Shown: positions 25,874-34,096 of the stretch, in pieces
Layout: the number at the start of each line of letters is the position of its first letter
How positions within the stretch are numbered: the first letter of the stretch is position 1
Assembly (NCBI GenBank): GCA_028706655.1
Contig: JAQTVW010000007.1
Location: forward strand, 1 to 34,096
Source of the DNA: Dehalococcoidales bacterium
GTDB lineage: Bacteria; Chloroflexota; Dehalococcoidia; Dehalococcoidales; RBG-16-60-22
Length of the DNA stretch: 34,096 bases
Direction of reading: 5' to 3'
Notes under the pieces: model-generated
Database searches by the model: none
Seen by the model: only the letters and a program-made list of their open reading frames with translations
Told to the model about the DNA's origin: nothing
Program-made: the position numbers and the translations under genes

Positions 25874-28594
25874 ATGATGCTAAAAAAATTGGTGATGCTG
25901 TCTGCAATCGCAATAGCTACACTGTTCGTAATTCTTGCCTTGAAAGCAACCCCTGTAATAGCCAGTGCCGGTCAAACCAGTTCCTGCACTTCCTGCCATA
26001 GTCAATCAAGCACCATCAACATCACTACGGATTTACCAACCCGCACAGTCTCACCGGGTCAATCTTTTCAGGTAAACATTTCCTGGTCGGGAGGGACCAG
26101 CGGGCGTCGCGAGGTAAACTGGCCAACCAATGCCGTTTCCAACACCCTTTTTAGCCCGACTCCGCGCATCCCCTATTCGAGTTCCGCCGCCAGCGGCACT
26201 ACATCTTCTACGCTGACTGCCCCGGCGACTACCGGTACTTATACCGTGAGGGTATTCATCGCAAGAGGCAGTCCGCGGGATTCGGACTATGCTGACGTCA
26301 CTGTCACCGTTGCCGCAGCGAATGCCGCGCCGGTGCTGGGAACTATCGGCAATAAATCGGTCACGTCAGGACAGCTTCTTCAATTCACCGTCTCCGCCAC
26401 AGATGCTAACGGCGGCACCTTGACCTATTCCGCCACTAGTCTGCCTGCGGGAGCAACTTTCAACGCTTCCACTCGTACCTTCTCCTGGACGCCAGCTGCG
26501 GCAGGCACTTACTCCAATATCATTTTCCAGGTCTCCGACGGCTCGCTGACCGACTCCGAGACTATTTCCATCACAGTTAACGCCGCTAATGTTGCACCAA
26601 TTCTTGCCACCATCGGCAGCAAATCGGTCACGTCAGGACAGCTTCTTCAATTCACCGTCTCCGCCACAGATGCTAACGGCAACACCTTGACCTATTCCGC
26701 CACAGGTCTGCCGGCGGGAGCAACTTTCAATGCCTCGACCCGCACTTTCTCCTGGACACCTGCCACGGCGGGTACTTACTCCAATATCGCCTTCCAGGTC
26801 TCCGATGGCTCGCTGACCGATAGCGAAACAATTTCTATTACAGTCACCGCAGCGAATGTTGCACCAATTCTTGCCACCATCGGCGGTAAATCGGTCACGG
26901 CGGGACAACTGCTCCAATTCGCCATTTCAGCAACCGATGCTAACGGCAACACTCTGACCTATTCCGCCACCGGTCTGCCGGCGGGGTCAACTTTCAACGC
27001 TTCCACTCGCACTTTCTCCTGGACGCCTGCCTCGGCGGGTACTTACTCCAATATCACTTTCCAGGTCTCCGATGGCTCGCTGACCGATACTGAGACTATT
27101 TCCATCACAGTTAACGCCGCTAATGTTGCACCAATTCTTGCCACTATCGGCAATAAATCGGTCACGTCAGGACAGCTTCTTCAATTCACCGTCTCCGCCA
27201 CAGATGCTAACGGCGGCACCTTGACCTATTCCGCCACCGGTCTGCCTGCCGGAGCGGACTTCAACCCGGCGACCCGCAATTTTACCTGGACACCCGCTGT
27301 CGGACAGCCAGGGTCTTACGCTAATATCACATTCCAGGTCTCCGACGGCGCCCGCACCGATTCCGAAAGTATTACCATTACAGTCAATGCCGTTAATGAA
27401 GCACCGGCGCTTGGCGCTATCGGCAACCGGACGGTTAACGCCGGCGAGCTTCTCCAATTTACAGTATACGCCACTGACCCAAACAATAATCCGCTGGCAT
27501 ATTATGCCGCAGGTCTACCGTTGGGAGCTACCTTCAATCCTGAGACAGGAGCATTTTCATGGATGCCCACCGCCGAACAGTACGGTGTCTATCCCAATGT
27601 AGTGTTCCATGTGTCTGACGGTTCCCTGACCGATTTGGAAAGCATTACCATCACCGTCAATGAAGTCAACGCACCCCCTGTATTGAACCCAATCGGCAGC
27701 CGGAAAGTCACTGCCGGAGAGTTGCTCCAATTCACCATCAATGCTACCGATGCGAATAGCAATCCGCTCACCGTATCGACCAAGAGCCTGCCTCCGGGTG
27801 CGAACTTCTCCTCTGCAACGAGGACATTCTCATGGATGCCCGCTCGTGAGCAGGCGGGTACTTACAATGTTGTTTTCCAGGTTACGGACGGCAAGCTCAC
27901 TGCCTCCGAGAGCGTGACCATCATCATTGAACAAGCCGATGTTGCTGCGCCTGTGCTCGGTCCCCCGGCAACTTCAGAGATTGAACCGAACAGCATCGTG
28001 ATACGCTGGACGACGGATGAACCGAGCACCAGCCAGGTCGAATACTGGGCAAGTCCCCATAAACTTTCGCCGATGGACAACAACTACGTCACGAATCACA
28101 TAGTCCGGTTGACCGACCTGGAAGCCGGAGCGACCTACCGGTATACGACCCTTTCCCGAGACATGGCGGGCAATTTGTCCGTATCTACAGAATACAATTT
28201 CGCCACTCCGGCAGCGTTTTCCGTGAGCGGACTAACGGTCACTCCCTCCGAAGCGAAAATCGGCGACACTGTGACTATCGGAGCACTCGTTACCAGCAAT
28301 ACTGCTTCGACCGCCACATATGAGTTATTGTTAAAAGTTGCCGGGGCTACCGTTGCCACAAAGACAATAGACCTTGCCCCGCGAGAACAAAAAACGGTGA
28401 CCTTTACAACCACCAGGTATGCCGCCGGTAAAGCACTGGTTGATATCCATGGAGCAGTCGGTTCTTTGCTGGTCTATCCTTCCATACCGCGAACAAACAA
28501 CTCTTTACCTGTGGGGATTTTGGCAGGAATCTTACTGCTCGGGGGAGTGTGCGGTCTTGCCGGCTGGCGGTTATTCCGGCGCTGGACGCGGTAA
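25874..28594 (+). CDS. Secreted/membrane-anchored protein: single c-type heme motif domain, six Ig-like (cadherin/He_PIG-like) repeats, FN3-like and CARDB-like domains, C-terminal TM
   Basis: Signal peptide, SSCTSCHSQSS, six x 'APILATIGxKSVTSGQLLQFTVSATDANGxTLTYSATGLPAGATFNASTRTFSWTPAxAGTYSNIxFQVSDGSLTDSETISITVNAAN', then FN3-like segment and 'LPVGILAGILLLGGVCGLAGWRLFRRWTR'. Confidence 0.88.
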   Translation: MMLKKLVMLSAIAIATLFVILALKATPVIASAGQTSSCTSCHSQSSTINITTDLPTRTVSPGQSFQVNISWSGGTSGRREVNWPTNAVSNTLFSPTPRIPYSSSAASGTTSSTLTAPATTGTYTVRVFIARGSPRDSDYADVTVTVAAANAAPVLGTIGNKSVTSGQLLQFTVSATDANGGTLTYSATSLPAGATFNASTRTFSWTPAAAGTYSNIIFQVSDGSLTDSETISITVNAANVAPILATIGSKSVTSGQLLQFTVSATDANGNTLTYSATGLPAGATFNASTRTFSWTPATAGTYSNIAFQVSDGSLTDSETISITVTAANVAPILATIGGKSVTAGQLLQFAISATDANGNTLTYSATGLPAGSTFNASTRTFSWTPASAGTYSNITFQVSDGSLTDTETISITVNAANVAPILATIGNKSVTSGQLLQFTVSATDANGGTLTYSATGLPAGADFNPATRNFTWTPAVGQPGSYANITFQVSDGARTDSESITITVNAVNEAPALGAIGNRTVNAGELLQFTVYATDPNNNPLAYYAAGLPLGATFNPETGAFSWMPTAEQYGVYPNVVFHVSDGSLTDLESITITVNEVNAPPVLNPIGSRKVTAGELLQFTINATDANSNPLTVSTKSLPPGANFSSATRTFSWMPAREQAGTYNVVFQVTDGKLTASESVTIIIEQADVAAPVLGPPATSEIEPNSIVIRWTTDEPSTSQVEYWASPHKLSPMDNNYVTNHIVRLTDLEAGATYRYTTLSRDMAGNLSVSTEYNFATPAAFSVSGLTVTPSEAKIGDTVTIGALVTSNTASTATYELLLKVAGATVATKTIDLAPREQKTVTFTTTRYAAGKALVDIHGAVGSLLVYPSIPRTNNSLPVGILAGILLLGGVCGLAGWRLFRRWTR
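26327..27960 (+). repeat. Six tandem Ig-like domain repeats (267 bp period for units 1-4, 273 bp for later units)
   Basis: 'atcggc' landmark at 26345, 26612, 26879, 27146, 27419, 27692. Confidence 0.92.
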
Positions 28595-28606
28595 ACACCG
28601 GGATGA

Positions 28607-30247
28607 CTAGGAAACTACTGCCCGCCCGGTCAGTTCCAGGTTATCGCCGCTCCTGCGGACGATGATGTTCTGTAGCCAGCGGGCGTCATCCTGGTGGGGG
28701 AAATCACTGCGATAGTGCGCACCGCGGCTCTCGGTGCGTTCCAGTGCCGCCTGGCAAACCACTTCGGATACCGACAGCATATTGGCGAGTTCAAACGCCT
28801 GCCACAGGTCATGCGAACTGCTGATACCGATTTGCTGCGATTCCCGCGATAATATTTTAATCTCATCAATAGCTTGCGCCAGCGTTTGCGCGTCCCGGAT
28901 AATGCCGGCTTTTTGCCACAGCGTATCTTTAAGCACTTTTCTAAGTTCCTTGGAAGTAATGGAACCGGACCGAGCTGCTTGAGAGTGCAGCTCATCCAGC
29001 GCACCCCTGACCTGCTTCTGCGGTTTGCTAATCTTAAGATTCAGTGCCGCTTCTGCCGCATTACGCCCGGCGAGCGTCCCCATGACCAGTATTTCGGTGA
29101 TGGCGTTTCCGCCGAGACGGTTGCTGCCATGCATGCCGCCGCAGACTTCTCCGGCAGCAAAAAGCCGTTCTATCTCCGTCCGTCCGCTGCCGTCAATTAC
29201 GACGCCGCCCATTGTGAAGTGGGTAGTGGGACAGATGAAACAGCGTTCGTTGGGAGGGACGCCCTTGGGTAGCAAGCGCGCGAATTTTGTCATCACCTCT
29301 GGAGGAATTTGCGGCAGGTCGATATATAACTTACCATCGATGCCTTTTCCTTGTGATATCTCCTGCATCAGGGCACGGCTTATCCGGTCCCGCGTCATCT
29401 CATTCGGACTATTAAAATACTTAACCAGAACATCCTCACCCGCCGCATCACGAATCCTGGCTCCCGCCCGGAAAACAAAAGTTTCGTATAGTATCAGCCG
29501 ATTGCCGTGCATACCGATTCCGGTGGGGTAGAACTGCACGAATTCCATATCCAACAGTGGCAGACCGGCAGCCAACGCCAGAGCATAGCCATCGCCGGTG
29601 GTCGCCGGCGTATTATCAGTATTACGATAAATCTGTCCCAATCCGCCGGAACACAATATTACCGTCTTCGCCAGAAAAACTACCGGCTCCCCGTCTTTAC
29701 TTACGCCTGCCGCGCCAAATGCCGCACCGTCAGAAACCAGGAGTTGTGTGATCAAAATGTTGTCTGTGAAACGTACTCCGATTTTAGTGGCGTACGAAGA
29801 CATAGGCAAAGTAAAACCGGCGCCGAGGCGTTCCTCGCAGAGGACGACGCGCGGGTGGGAATGACCGGGCACGGGACTCGTTAAAACTTGCCCGCTCTTT
29901 TTTACTATCCGTACGCCGAAGGATTCCAGGTCAGAGACTTGCTGGCCCGCACCACGCACTACGGTATCGGCGATGACACGGTTATTGAGATTACCGCCGG
30001 CAGCAAGAGTATCGTCAAGATGGACTTTGCAGTTATCCTCAGCAGCAGTGAAAGTAGCAGCAAAGCCTCCGCCGGCGATGGTGGTGTTATTACCTCTCCC
30101 CGCCGGCGATTTGCCCACTACCAGAACATCGACCCCCATCTTACGGGCTTCAATTGCCGCACGCAGACCGGCGCCGCCGCTGCCAATGATGAGGACATCA
30201 CAGGTAAACTCAGACAACGAACTCAGCGCAGAGATATTAATTCCCAT
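28607..30247 (-). CDS. FAD-dependent fumarate reductase / succinate dehydrogenase flavoprotein-like oxidoreductase
   Basis: CDVLIIGSGGAGLRAAIEARKMG (FAD Rossmann), MEFVQFYPTG, RDRISRALMQEI, HFTMGGVVID, GSNRLGGNAITEILVMG. Confidence 0.88.
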   Translation of the reverse strand: MGINISALSSLSEFTCDVLIIGSGGAGLRAAIEARKMGVDVLVVGKSPAGRGNNTTIAGGGFAATFTAAEDNCKVHLDDTLAAGGNLNNRVIADTVVRGAGQQVSDLESFGVRIVKKSGQVLTSPVPGHSHPRVVLCEERLGAGFTLPMSSYATKIGVRFTDNILITQLLVSDGAAFGAAGVSKDGEPVVFLAKTVILCSGGLGQIYRNTDNTPATTGDGYALALAAGLPLLDMEFVQFYPTGIGMHGNRLILYETFVFRAGARIRDAAGEDVLVKYFNSPNEMTRDRISRALMQEISQGKGIDGKLYIDLPQIPPEVMTKFARLLPKGVPPNERCFICPTTHFTMGGVVIDGSGRTEIERLFAAGEVCGGMHGSNRLGGNAITEILVMGTLAGRNAAEAALNLKISKPQKQVRGALDELHSQAARSGSITSKELRKVLKDTLWQKAGIIRDAQTLAQAIDEIKILSRESQQIGISSSHDLWQAFELANMLSVSEVVCQAALERTESRGAHYRSDFPHQDDARWLQNIIVRRSGDNLELTGRAVVS

Positions 30248-30269
30248 ATCTGATTACCGATGACCACCG

Positions 30270-31070
30270 CTATTTTCCTTTAAATGTGGGCTTCCGTTTT
30301 TCGCGCCAGGCGCTGTGACCTTCCATCCTGTCTTCCGTTAGGCTGAGTGCCAGGAAACGGTAGAGGTCTGCCTGCGCCGCCTGTTTGATGGAAGCAGTAT
30401 CGAGCCCCATGTTGAGGGACTCCTTGGCAACTTTGACACTAAGCGGCGGGTAGGACGCGATGATTTTAGCGATTTCCCGGGCGCGGGGCATCAGTTGCTC
30501 CAACGGCAGGACTTCGGATACCAAACCGAGACGGTAGGCATCCTGGGCGTTCATATGTTCCGAGGTTAGCGCCATCCGCATAGCAATTCCTTTACCGACA
30601 AAACGCGCCAGCCTGACCGCGCCGGCATAAGCCGGCATCACACCGATGGAGACCTGCGGCAGACCCATCCTCGCATTATCCGAAGCAATCAGGATATCGC
30701 AGCACAGCGTTATCTGGAACCCGATGCCAAGGGCATAGCCGTTAATCGCACAGATAATCGGCTTGGGGAAGTCCGCTATCACATTGAAGATATCCATCCC
30801 CCGCAGGGTAAATTTATGGAGTTCATCACCGACGGATTTCGGCGAATGCGTGGTAAGATCGGCGATATCCGCGCCTGAAGAAAACGCCCTACCTTCAGGA
30901 TTACCGGTCAGAATGACCACCAGCACATCGGGGTCAGCCTCGATTTTAGGAAACAAATCAAGGATTTCCTCCTGCATTATGGCGCTCCAGGCATTCCTCG
31001 CTTCCGGGCGGCTCAAGGTTACAGTAGCTATGTGCTCCTGCTTTTCATACAGCAGCCGGGTATATTTCAC
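30270..31070 (-). CDS. Enoyl-CoA hydratase/isomerase (crotonase) family protein, catalytic Glu positions substituted
   Basis: EARNAWSAIMQEEIL, GRAFSSGADI, CAINGYALGIGFQITLCCDILIAS, MGLPQVSIGVMPAYAGAVRL: crotonase fold motifs. Confidence 0.9.
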   Translation of the reverse strand: MKYTRLLYEKQEHIATVTLSRPEARNAWSAIMQEEILDLFPKIEADPDVLVVILTGNPEGRAFSSGADIADLTTHSPKSVGDELHKFTLRGMDIFNVIADFPKPIICAINGYALGIGFQITLCCDILIASDNARMGLPQVSIGVMPAYAGAVRLARFVGKGIAMRMALTSEHMNAQDAYRLGLVSEVLPLEQLMPRAREIAKIIASYPPLSVKVAKESLNMGLDTASIKQAAQADLYRFLALSLTEDRMEGHSAWREKRKPTFKGK

Positions 31071-31085
31071 GATTCAAATCCTCCT

Positions 31086-31568
31086 CTATGCGCTCAAGTA
31101 TTTTTCGGTATCTTCAATACGCCCCAGGGTCCGTTTCCTCGTTCCCGCAATGTAAAACGTTTCGACCTGCCTGACGCCTTCTATCCTGGAAATTACTTCT
31201 TTGACGAAAGTTGCCATGCCCTCCATGGAAGCAAAATAGCTGTTAATAAAAACATCGAATCTGCCGAACGTCTCTACGACAAACGTGACATTCCGCAATG
31301 CGGCAAGACTGGTGCAAACCGAATCAATTTTGCTGACGTCGACATCCAGGCCGATTAACGCGCTGAACTTGTATCCCAGCTTGGCTAAATCGGGGACGGC
31401 GGTAATCTGAATAATTCCCGAGTTCAACAGATTGTCGATACGGCGTGATACTGTCGACAGGCTGATACCGAGCTGGCCGGCGATATCCGTATACTCTCGC
31501 CTGCCATTTTTCTGGAGTTCAATAATTATTTTCCGGGCAATCTCGTCGATATCGTTTGAGTGGGTCAT
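31086..31568 (-). CDS. Lrp/AsnC-family transcriptional regulator
   Basis: IDEIARKIIIELQKNGRREYTDIAGQLGISLSTVSRRIDNLLNSGII plus RAM-like C-terminal domain; ATG 31568 preceded by TTGAGGTG. Confidence 0.92.
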   Translation of the reverse strand: MTHSNDIDEIARKIIIELQKNGRREYTDIAGQLGISLSTVSRRIDNLLNSGIIQITAVPDLAKLGYKFSALIGLDVDVSKIDSVCTSLAALRNVTFVVETFGRFDVFINSYFASMEGMATFVKEVISRIEGVRQVETFYIAGTRKRTLGRIEDTEKYLSA

Positions 31569-31687
31569 TAAATTCACCTCAATCTGTATTGAAAAAGCTT
31601 GGATACATAATAACCCTTAGAAATGTCGCAGTCAAGACTTTGCATAATTGAAAGTAGAAATGCTCATAGCTCTCATATTTCATGATA

Positions 31688-31720
31688 TTATTGACAATAA
31701 AGGCTCACTTCCATTATAAT
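31688..31720 (+). promoter_or_regulatory. Consensus sigma70 promoter TTGACA-N18-TATAAT with palindrome over the -35
   Basis: TTGACA 31691-31696, TATAAT 31715-31720; TTATTG-A-CAATAA palindrome 31688-31700. Confidence 0.7.
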
Positions 31721-31783
31721 AGCGGCAAAATTTGATGCTTCTCAGCGAATCAATCCGCAGCATAAAATACCGCGTTTTGAATT

Positions 31784-32251
31784 ATGGAGGGTAATGTATT
31801 GCCGCAAGAAGAATGGGCTTACACTATGACCTGGGATGACGTCGTCCCTGACAACAATTGGAAACTGGTCAGAGACATCCGTCTCACTACGGAGATGAAC
31901 CAGCAGTTCATGGATGCTCTTGATGACCATAATCCGCTGTATATTGATGATTCGCCCTACGGCGCTTCGATTGCCATTCCCGGGCTGCTGCACGAGCTGG
32001 CTTTCGAGGCGATGATACGCTCTTTCCCCATCGCCCCACCCAGCGGCTCGACGAGCTATCATGCCAAGCAGGAAACCGAACTGCATTACCCTGTCAAAAT
32101 CGGCGAAAGAGTTAAGATCGAAGTCAGACTGACAGATAAATACGTCAAGCGGGAAAAGAACTATGTCCTCCATGAAGCCAGACTGATAGATGAAAATGGC
32201 AAGATGGTCATGCTCAGCCGGCATTATCGCATGGTGGGAAGGAGGGATTAA
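31784..32251 (+). CDS. MaoC-like / hot-dog fold dehydratase subunit 1
   Basis: MNQQFMDALDDHNPLYIDDSPYGASIAIPGLLHELAFEAMIR...ETELHYPVKIGERVKIEVRLTDKYVKREKNYVLHEARLIDENGKMVMLSRHYRMV; the start may be TTG 31799. Confidence 0.8.
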   Translation: MEGNVLPQEEWAYTMTWDDVVPDNNWKLVRDIRLTTEMNQQFMDALDDHNPLYIDDSPYGASIAIPGLLHELAFEAMIRSFPIAPPSGSTSYHAKQETELHYPVKIGERVKIEVRLTDKYVKREKNYVLHEARLIDENGKMVMLSRHYRMVGRRD

Positions 32252-32253
32252 TC

Positions 32254-32676
32254 ATGTTAGTCCCGATAAGCAAGCTTGAACCGGGCTACCGCATCCCTCA
32301 CCTGATGAAGCAGGTAGTTTTCGAGAAAGTGCGGAGTTTTTCTTCGTGCATGGGCAGAGCCATCCACACTGATGCGGAATTCGCCAAGGGAGTAGCGCAG
32401 CCCAACGTCATCGCCCAGGCATTGATGTCACATAACTACATGATTGAAATGCTGGTACGAGCCTTCGGGCGGGATTTCCTGGAGAACGGCAAGATCGACG
32501 CCAAGTTCCTCGACCAGGTATTCCCCGGAGATAACCTGTTCATCAGAGGCGAAGTGACCTCTAAAAAACAGGAGACAGACGGGTGGCACGTGGCGCTGGA
32601 CGTATGGTGCGAACGGATGTGGGGGCAGAAGACCGCCATCGGCACGGCGACCGTCTTGCTCCGCAGGACGGAATAA
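32254..32676 (+). CDS. MaoC-like / hot-dog fold dehydratase subunit 2
   Basis: IHTDAEFAKGVAQPNVIAQALMSHNYMIEMLVRAFGRDFLENGKIDAKFLDQVFPGDNLFIRGEVTSKK typical hot-dog; 2 nt after the first MaoC-like gene. Confidence 0.8.
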   Translation: MLVPISKLEPGYRIPHLMKQVVFEKVRSFSSCMGRAIHTDAEFAKGVAQPNVIAQALMSHNYMIEMLVRAFGRDFLENGKIDAKFLDQVFPGDNLFIRGEVTSKKQETDGWHVALDVWCERMWGQKTAIGTATVLLRRTE

Positions 32677-32749
32677 AAGCCGGCAGCCTGACCACCACGA
32701 ATAATTAGACTTTGGCGCTAATTCCCGATTTGAATAAATTTAGACGCTT

Positions 32750-34021
32750 TTGGTGATGATGAAACAAACGTCCCGCAGGCACTCTTCTAAAATATTCTAC
32801 GGCTGGTGGGTCGTCGCCCTCTCTTTTCTGGTCAGTTTTTTCAGTGCGGCGTTCATCTGGTATGGTTTCACTGCTTACTTCGCTCCGCTGGTGCAGGAGT
32901 TCGGCTGGAGCTACACGGCAATATCGGTGGCGGGTTCCTTCCGTTCGGCAGAGGTCGGGGTGCTGGGCATCTTCGTCGGGTTTCTGGTCGACCGTTTCGG
33001 GGGAAAGCGCGTTATTGTCATCGGCTCGGTCATTGTCAGTGCCGGGTTTCTCTTGTTCAGCCGCATTACTTCGCTGACGGGATTTTATGTAGCATTCCTG
33101 TTGATTGCGGTGGGCGGCAGCGGTCTGACCAGCATCGTGCTGTTCCAGGTCGTCACCAAGTGGTTTAACAAGCGCCTCGGACTGGTGCTCGGCATTGTCG
33201 GTTCCGGCTTTGGCGCTGGCGGATTTGCCATTCCCGGAATTGTCTTTCTCATCGACCAGATAGGCTTCCGAAACCTTTTCGCCGGTATCAGCGCCTGGAT
33301 TATTATCCTCGGCGCCTTAATCTGGTTTCTCTTCGTAAATGAACCTAAAGAAATCGGCTTGAATCCGGATGGCAAGGTTATCGATGTCGCCGTTGATACC
33401 TCACAGGATAACCGGGCTGCTCCGGTCAAGCGGGCAGACTATACTTTGAAACAAGCCATGGCGGACTGGAATTTCTGGATCGTCAACTTCGCCAGTACCG
33501 CCAGCCTGGTCACGATGATGATGCTCACCACCCACATCATGCCCTGCATGGAGAACCTGGGCTACAGCAGGAGCCTGGCGGGCATCGCCGCAGCGGGGAT
33601 ACCTGTGACCAGTATCATCGGCAGGCTCAGTGTCGGCTGGCTTTCCGATACTTACGGCAGGCGGAGGATGTTTATCCTCACGATGATTGTGCAGACCATC
33701 GGGATGTGGCTCTTCATCAAAGCAGAAGTGCCGCTTTTTGCTGCGTTATCGGTCGTCGTCTTCGGAGTGTCGTACGGAGGCATCCACACCTTACGCGTGG
33801 CAGTACTGAAGTCTTACTACGGCATCGCCAATATCGGCTCGATAATGGGGGTAAACCTGGGACTCTCAAGCGTACTCAGTATCATCGGGCCGCTGGTTGC
33901 CGGCTACTATTTCGATAATACCGGCACGTACCTGTATGCCTGGATAATTGCGGGAGTAATGCTTACGGCGGGGATTCCCCTGCTTTTCATGATGAAGAAG
34001 CCTGAAGGCGAGAAGCATTAA
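32750..34021 (+). CDS. MFS transporter
   Basis: 423 aa, about 12 TM; FYGWWVVALSFLVSFFSAAFIWYGFTAYFAPLVQEFGWSYTAISVAGS; GFLVDRFGGKR; GWLSDTYGRRR. Confidence 0.9.
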   Translation: MVMMKQTSRRHSSKIFYGWWVVALSFLVSFFSAAFIWYGFTAYFAPLVQEFGWSYTAISVAGSFRSAEVGVLGIFVGFLVDRFGGKRVIVIGSVIVSAGFLLFSRITSLTGFYVAFLLIAVGGSGLTSIVLFQVVTKWFNKRLGLVLGIVGSGFGAGGFAIPGIVFLIDQIGFRNLFAGISAWIIILGALIWFLFVNEPKEIGLNPDGKVIDVAVDTSQDNRAAPVKRADYTLKQAMADWNFWIVNFASTASLVTMMMLTTHIMPCMENLGYSRSLAGIAAAGIPVTSIIGRLSVGWLSDTYGRRRMFILTMIVQTIGMWLFIKAEVPLFAALSVVVFGVSYGGIHTLRVAVLKSYYGIANIGSIMGVNLGLSSVLSIIGPLVAGYYFDNTGTYLYAWIIAGVMLTAGIPLLFMMKKPEGEKH

Positions 34022-34025
34022 ACCT

Positions 34026-34052
34026 GAGACCGCTTTCGCTATACGCGGTCTC
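34026..34052 (+). terminator. Candidate hairpin terminator after the MFS gene
   Basis: GAGACCGC-N11-GCGGTCTC perfect 8 bp arms 5 nt after the stop codon; no U-tract. Confidence 0.45.
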
Positions 34053-34096
34053 TAAAAGCAGCCCGGACTAAACCTTCTTTTTTCGCTGTCTCAGAA

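Noticed and set aside
1-34096. tRNA, rRNA, transposase, integrase or phage genes
   Set aside because: None recognised on either strand; the window looks like ordinary chromosomal accessory metabolism without obvious mobile-element borders.

Overview
This is a 34 kb bacterial window, dense with short intergenic gaps. Gene content is compatible with an anaerobic or subsurface Chloroflexota-like lineage, but I did not establish taxonomy. It reads as an accessory acyl-CoA catabolism region. The core is a co-directional + strand block (about 9063-19717): a class I CoA-transferase pair, a methylmalonyl-CoA epimerase-like VOC protein, a DUF35 Zn-ribbon/OB protein with an SCP2-type thiolase, a split B12-dependent acyl-CoA mutase (small then large subunit), a MeaB-like GTPase, and a TRAP transporter (P-Q-M). 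Around it are two CaiB/BaiF CoA-transferases, two carboxymuconolactone decarboxylase-family genes (one an internal tandem duplication), an enoyl-CoA-hydratase-like protein, a fumarate-reductase-like flavoprotein, an Lrp regulator, a MaoC-like pair and MFS transporters. A second theme is redox/surface. One gene encodes a 16-heme-motif NapC/NirT-like cytochrome with five tandem diheme repeats. Another encodes a surface protein with one heme motif and six Ig-like repeats. The Ig-like gene is divergent from a Cys-rich HTH regulator, and two matching near-palindromes sit on the promoters between them. Main points to check: (1) the mutase has non-canonical active-site motifs; (2) the ECH-like protein has Gln at both catalytic Glu positions; (3) the diheme repeat array; (4) the paired operators at 25734 and 25799. 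All functional assignments come from reading the translated sequence; no database search was run.
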